Source of the DNA: Desulfobacula sp.
Lineage (GTDB): Bacteria > Desulfobacterota > Desulfobacteria > Desulfobacterales > Desulfobacteraceae
Reading direction: 5' to 3'
NCBI GenBank assembly: GCA_011390085.1
Contig: JAABTB010000137.1
Coordinates: 1 to 6,512 of the forward strand
Length of the DNA stretch: 6,512 bases
Each line of letters starts with the position of its first letter. The first letter of the stretch is position 1. The notes below the pieces were generated by a model. It searched no databases and was not told where the DNA came from. It was given only the letters and a program-made list of their open reading frames with translations. Positions 5,585-6,512 of the stretch are shown here, piece by piece. The position numbers and the translations under genes are program-made.

Positions 5585-6512
5585 TTACAGGTCTATATTA
5601 AATTTAAAATTGACCCTGTCTCCTTTTTTATCAGCAGCCGCACTGCTGATGCCGACCGTTTTAAAGATCTCGGATGATTCCAGGCCGGTTTTAATCTTGT
5701 CCACCGCATTGAAATTATCGGTTGAACCGGATAAAACAATCCTGCCTGCATTTAATAAGAAAGAATAAATTTCTACATCAATGGACGGGTCTGTTCTCTC
5801 GGAAAGTTCGGCTAAGGCATCCATGACCCTCACCTTTTTTTTAATGCTTTGGTTTTTATCAGGGTCTGCATTTGTTTTTTTCAGGATTTCCTTCATGTTT
5901 GCCTTCATTTGAAGATAAGGGTCCTGAATCCGTTTCTGGTCCGGGAAGGTTGCCGTAAAAATCGACAATGCTTTTTCATCAAGAAAACGAATTTTCGCAT
6001 ACAATTCAGCATTATCAAGACTTGCGCCGACCATCCATAGCCCGATGGTACAGAAAAAAAGAACAATACCCGCAGCAAGGGAATGAAAATAAGTTTTTAG
6101 AAAAGACTCGGCCTTGTATTTTCCCTTGCAGAAATTGATCCGGTGGCCGGCATCATCCTGTGATGCCGCAGTCAACCCGTCTATGTCCTCAACCACTTGA
6201 ATCTGTCGGCCCACGGCTTTTTCAAAATTTTTCAGAAAATCGCCCTTGGCTGTGGTGTCCCGGCCAAACGTGATGATCGGATTGAATTCGATATCCTCCC
6301 CTGTTTTCTGGCGAAAACCTGTAATGGTCTGATGAAGAACTGCGGCAAGCATTTCCGCAGACCTGAAAGAACCGGGAAGCGTTCTTACAGCCCAGGGTTT
6401 TCGATCATGCACCAGAGTCAGGGAGATCAGATCTTCCGTAAAATAGAAATAGGCAATATTGGAAAGATGGAGATTTTGTTTTAAAAAGGCAACAGCGCCT
6501 GCATACCCTGCC
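5585..6512 (-). CDS. gspL: Type II secretion system inner-membrane protein GspL, 5' end missing
   Basis: GspL binds the ATPase GspE with its cytoplasmic actin-like domain and GspM with its periplasmic domain. 308 residues are visible and the frame is open to the right edge. A GTG at 6412-6410 exists, but the coding frame continues upstream of it (AGYAGAVAFLKQNLHL and on), so it is an internal valine and not the start. Visible residues 1-135 are the end of the cytoplasmic domain. INFCKGKY (about 125-132) matches the spot of the usual NLLQGE-like motif just before the membrane. A single span follows (about 144-163). The periplasmic part begins with a helix and the segment LDEKALSIFTATFPDQKRIQDP (in two parts, 177-188 and 189-198), which resembles the FP...I.DP signature of GspL. 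It ends in a ferredoxin-like alpha/beta domain with IVLSGS and VNFKFNIDL. An 8-A tract lies at 5835-5842. Confidence 0.92.
   Translation of the reverse strand, partial: AGYAGAVAFLKQNLHLSNIAYFYFTEDLISLTLVHDRKPWAVRTLPGSFRSAEMLAAVLHQTITGFRQKTGEDIEFNPIITFGRDTTAKGDFLKNFEKAVGRQIQVVEDIDGLTAASQDDAGHRINFCKGKYKAESFLKTYFHSLAAGIVLFFCTIGLWMVGASLDNAELYAKIRFLDEKALSIFTATFPDQKRIQDPYLQMKANMKEILKKTNADPDKNQSIKKKVRVMDALAELSERTDPSIDVEIYSFLLNAGRIVLSGSTDNFNAVDKIKTGLESSEIFKTVGISSAAADKKGDRVNFKFNIDL

Noticed and set aside
5585..6412. A shorter GspL starting at the GTG at 6412.
   Set aside because: The frame stays open with sensible coding sequence for 33 more codons to the window edge, and a start at 6412 would lose much of the cytoplasmic GspE-binding domain.

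Overview
This window is part of a single minus-strand operon encoding a type II secretion system (T2SS, general secretory pathway). Read in the direction of transcription (right to left), it carries the 3' part of gspL, then complete gspM, gspC, gspD and gspE, then most of a small gene for an apparently exported YidD/DUF37-family protein. The assignments rest on domain layout and motifs. gspE has complete ATPase motifs plus a four-cysteine zinc site. gspD has a signal peptide, N0-N3 and a secretin domain. gspC has a membrane anchor, HR domain and PDZ domain. gspL and gspM have the expected single-pass topologies.

Layout: gspL (5585-6512, N-terminus beyond the right edge), gspM (5040-5579), gspC (4052-5035), gspD (2025-4052), gspE (319-2010), yidD-like (1-308, cut by the left edge). 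The genes are packed with gaps of 5, 4, -1, 14 and 10 nt. No intergenic space is large enough for a promoter or terminator, so both operon ends lie outside the window. No stretch of 300 bases lacks a gene, and I see no RNA gene, mobile element or CRISPR array.

How the parts work together (family knowledge): GspE is the cytoplasmic ATPase that powers the pseudopilus. GspL anchors GspE to the inner membrane and pairs with GspM. GspC links this platform across the periplasm to the N-terminal domains of GspD, the outer-membrane secretin channel. GspF and the pseudopilins GspG-K are not in the window. The pseudopilins are probably upstream of gspL. The place after gspE, where gspF sits in the textbook gsp order, is occupied by the YidD-like gene.

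Organism: a Gram-negative bacterium with moderate GC. The L-M-C-D-E order and the protein style suggest Desulfobacterota (a sulfate reducer of the Desulfobacterales type). This is inference from memory, not a database result.

I do not see an undescribed system here. The points most worth a second look are the signal-peptide-bearing YidD relative at the end of the operon, an 8-A tract in gspD where slippage in either direction would swap an acidic C-terminal tail for a basic one, a 14-residue repeat in the presumed secretin cap region, an arginine where better-known secretins have a gate glycine, and the long charged tail on GspC.
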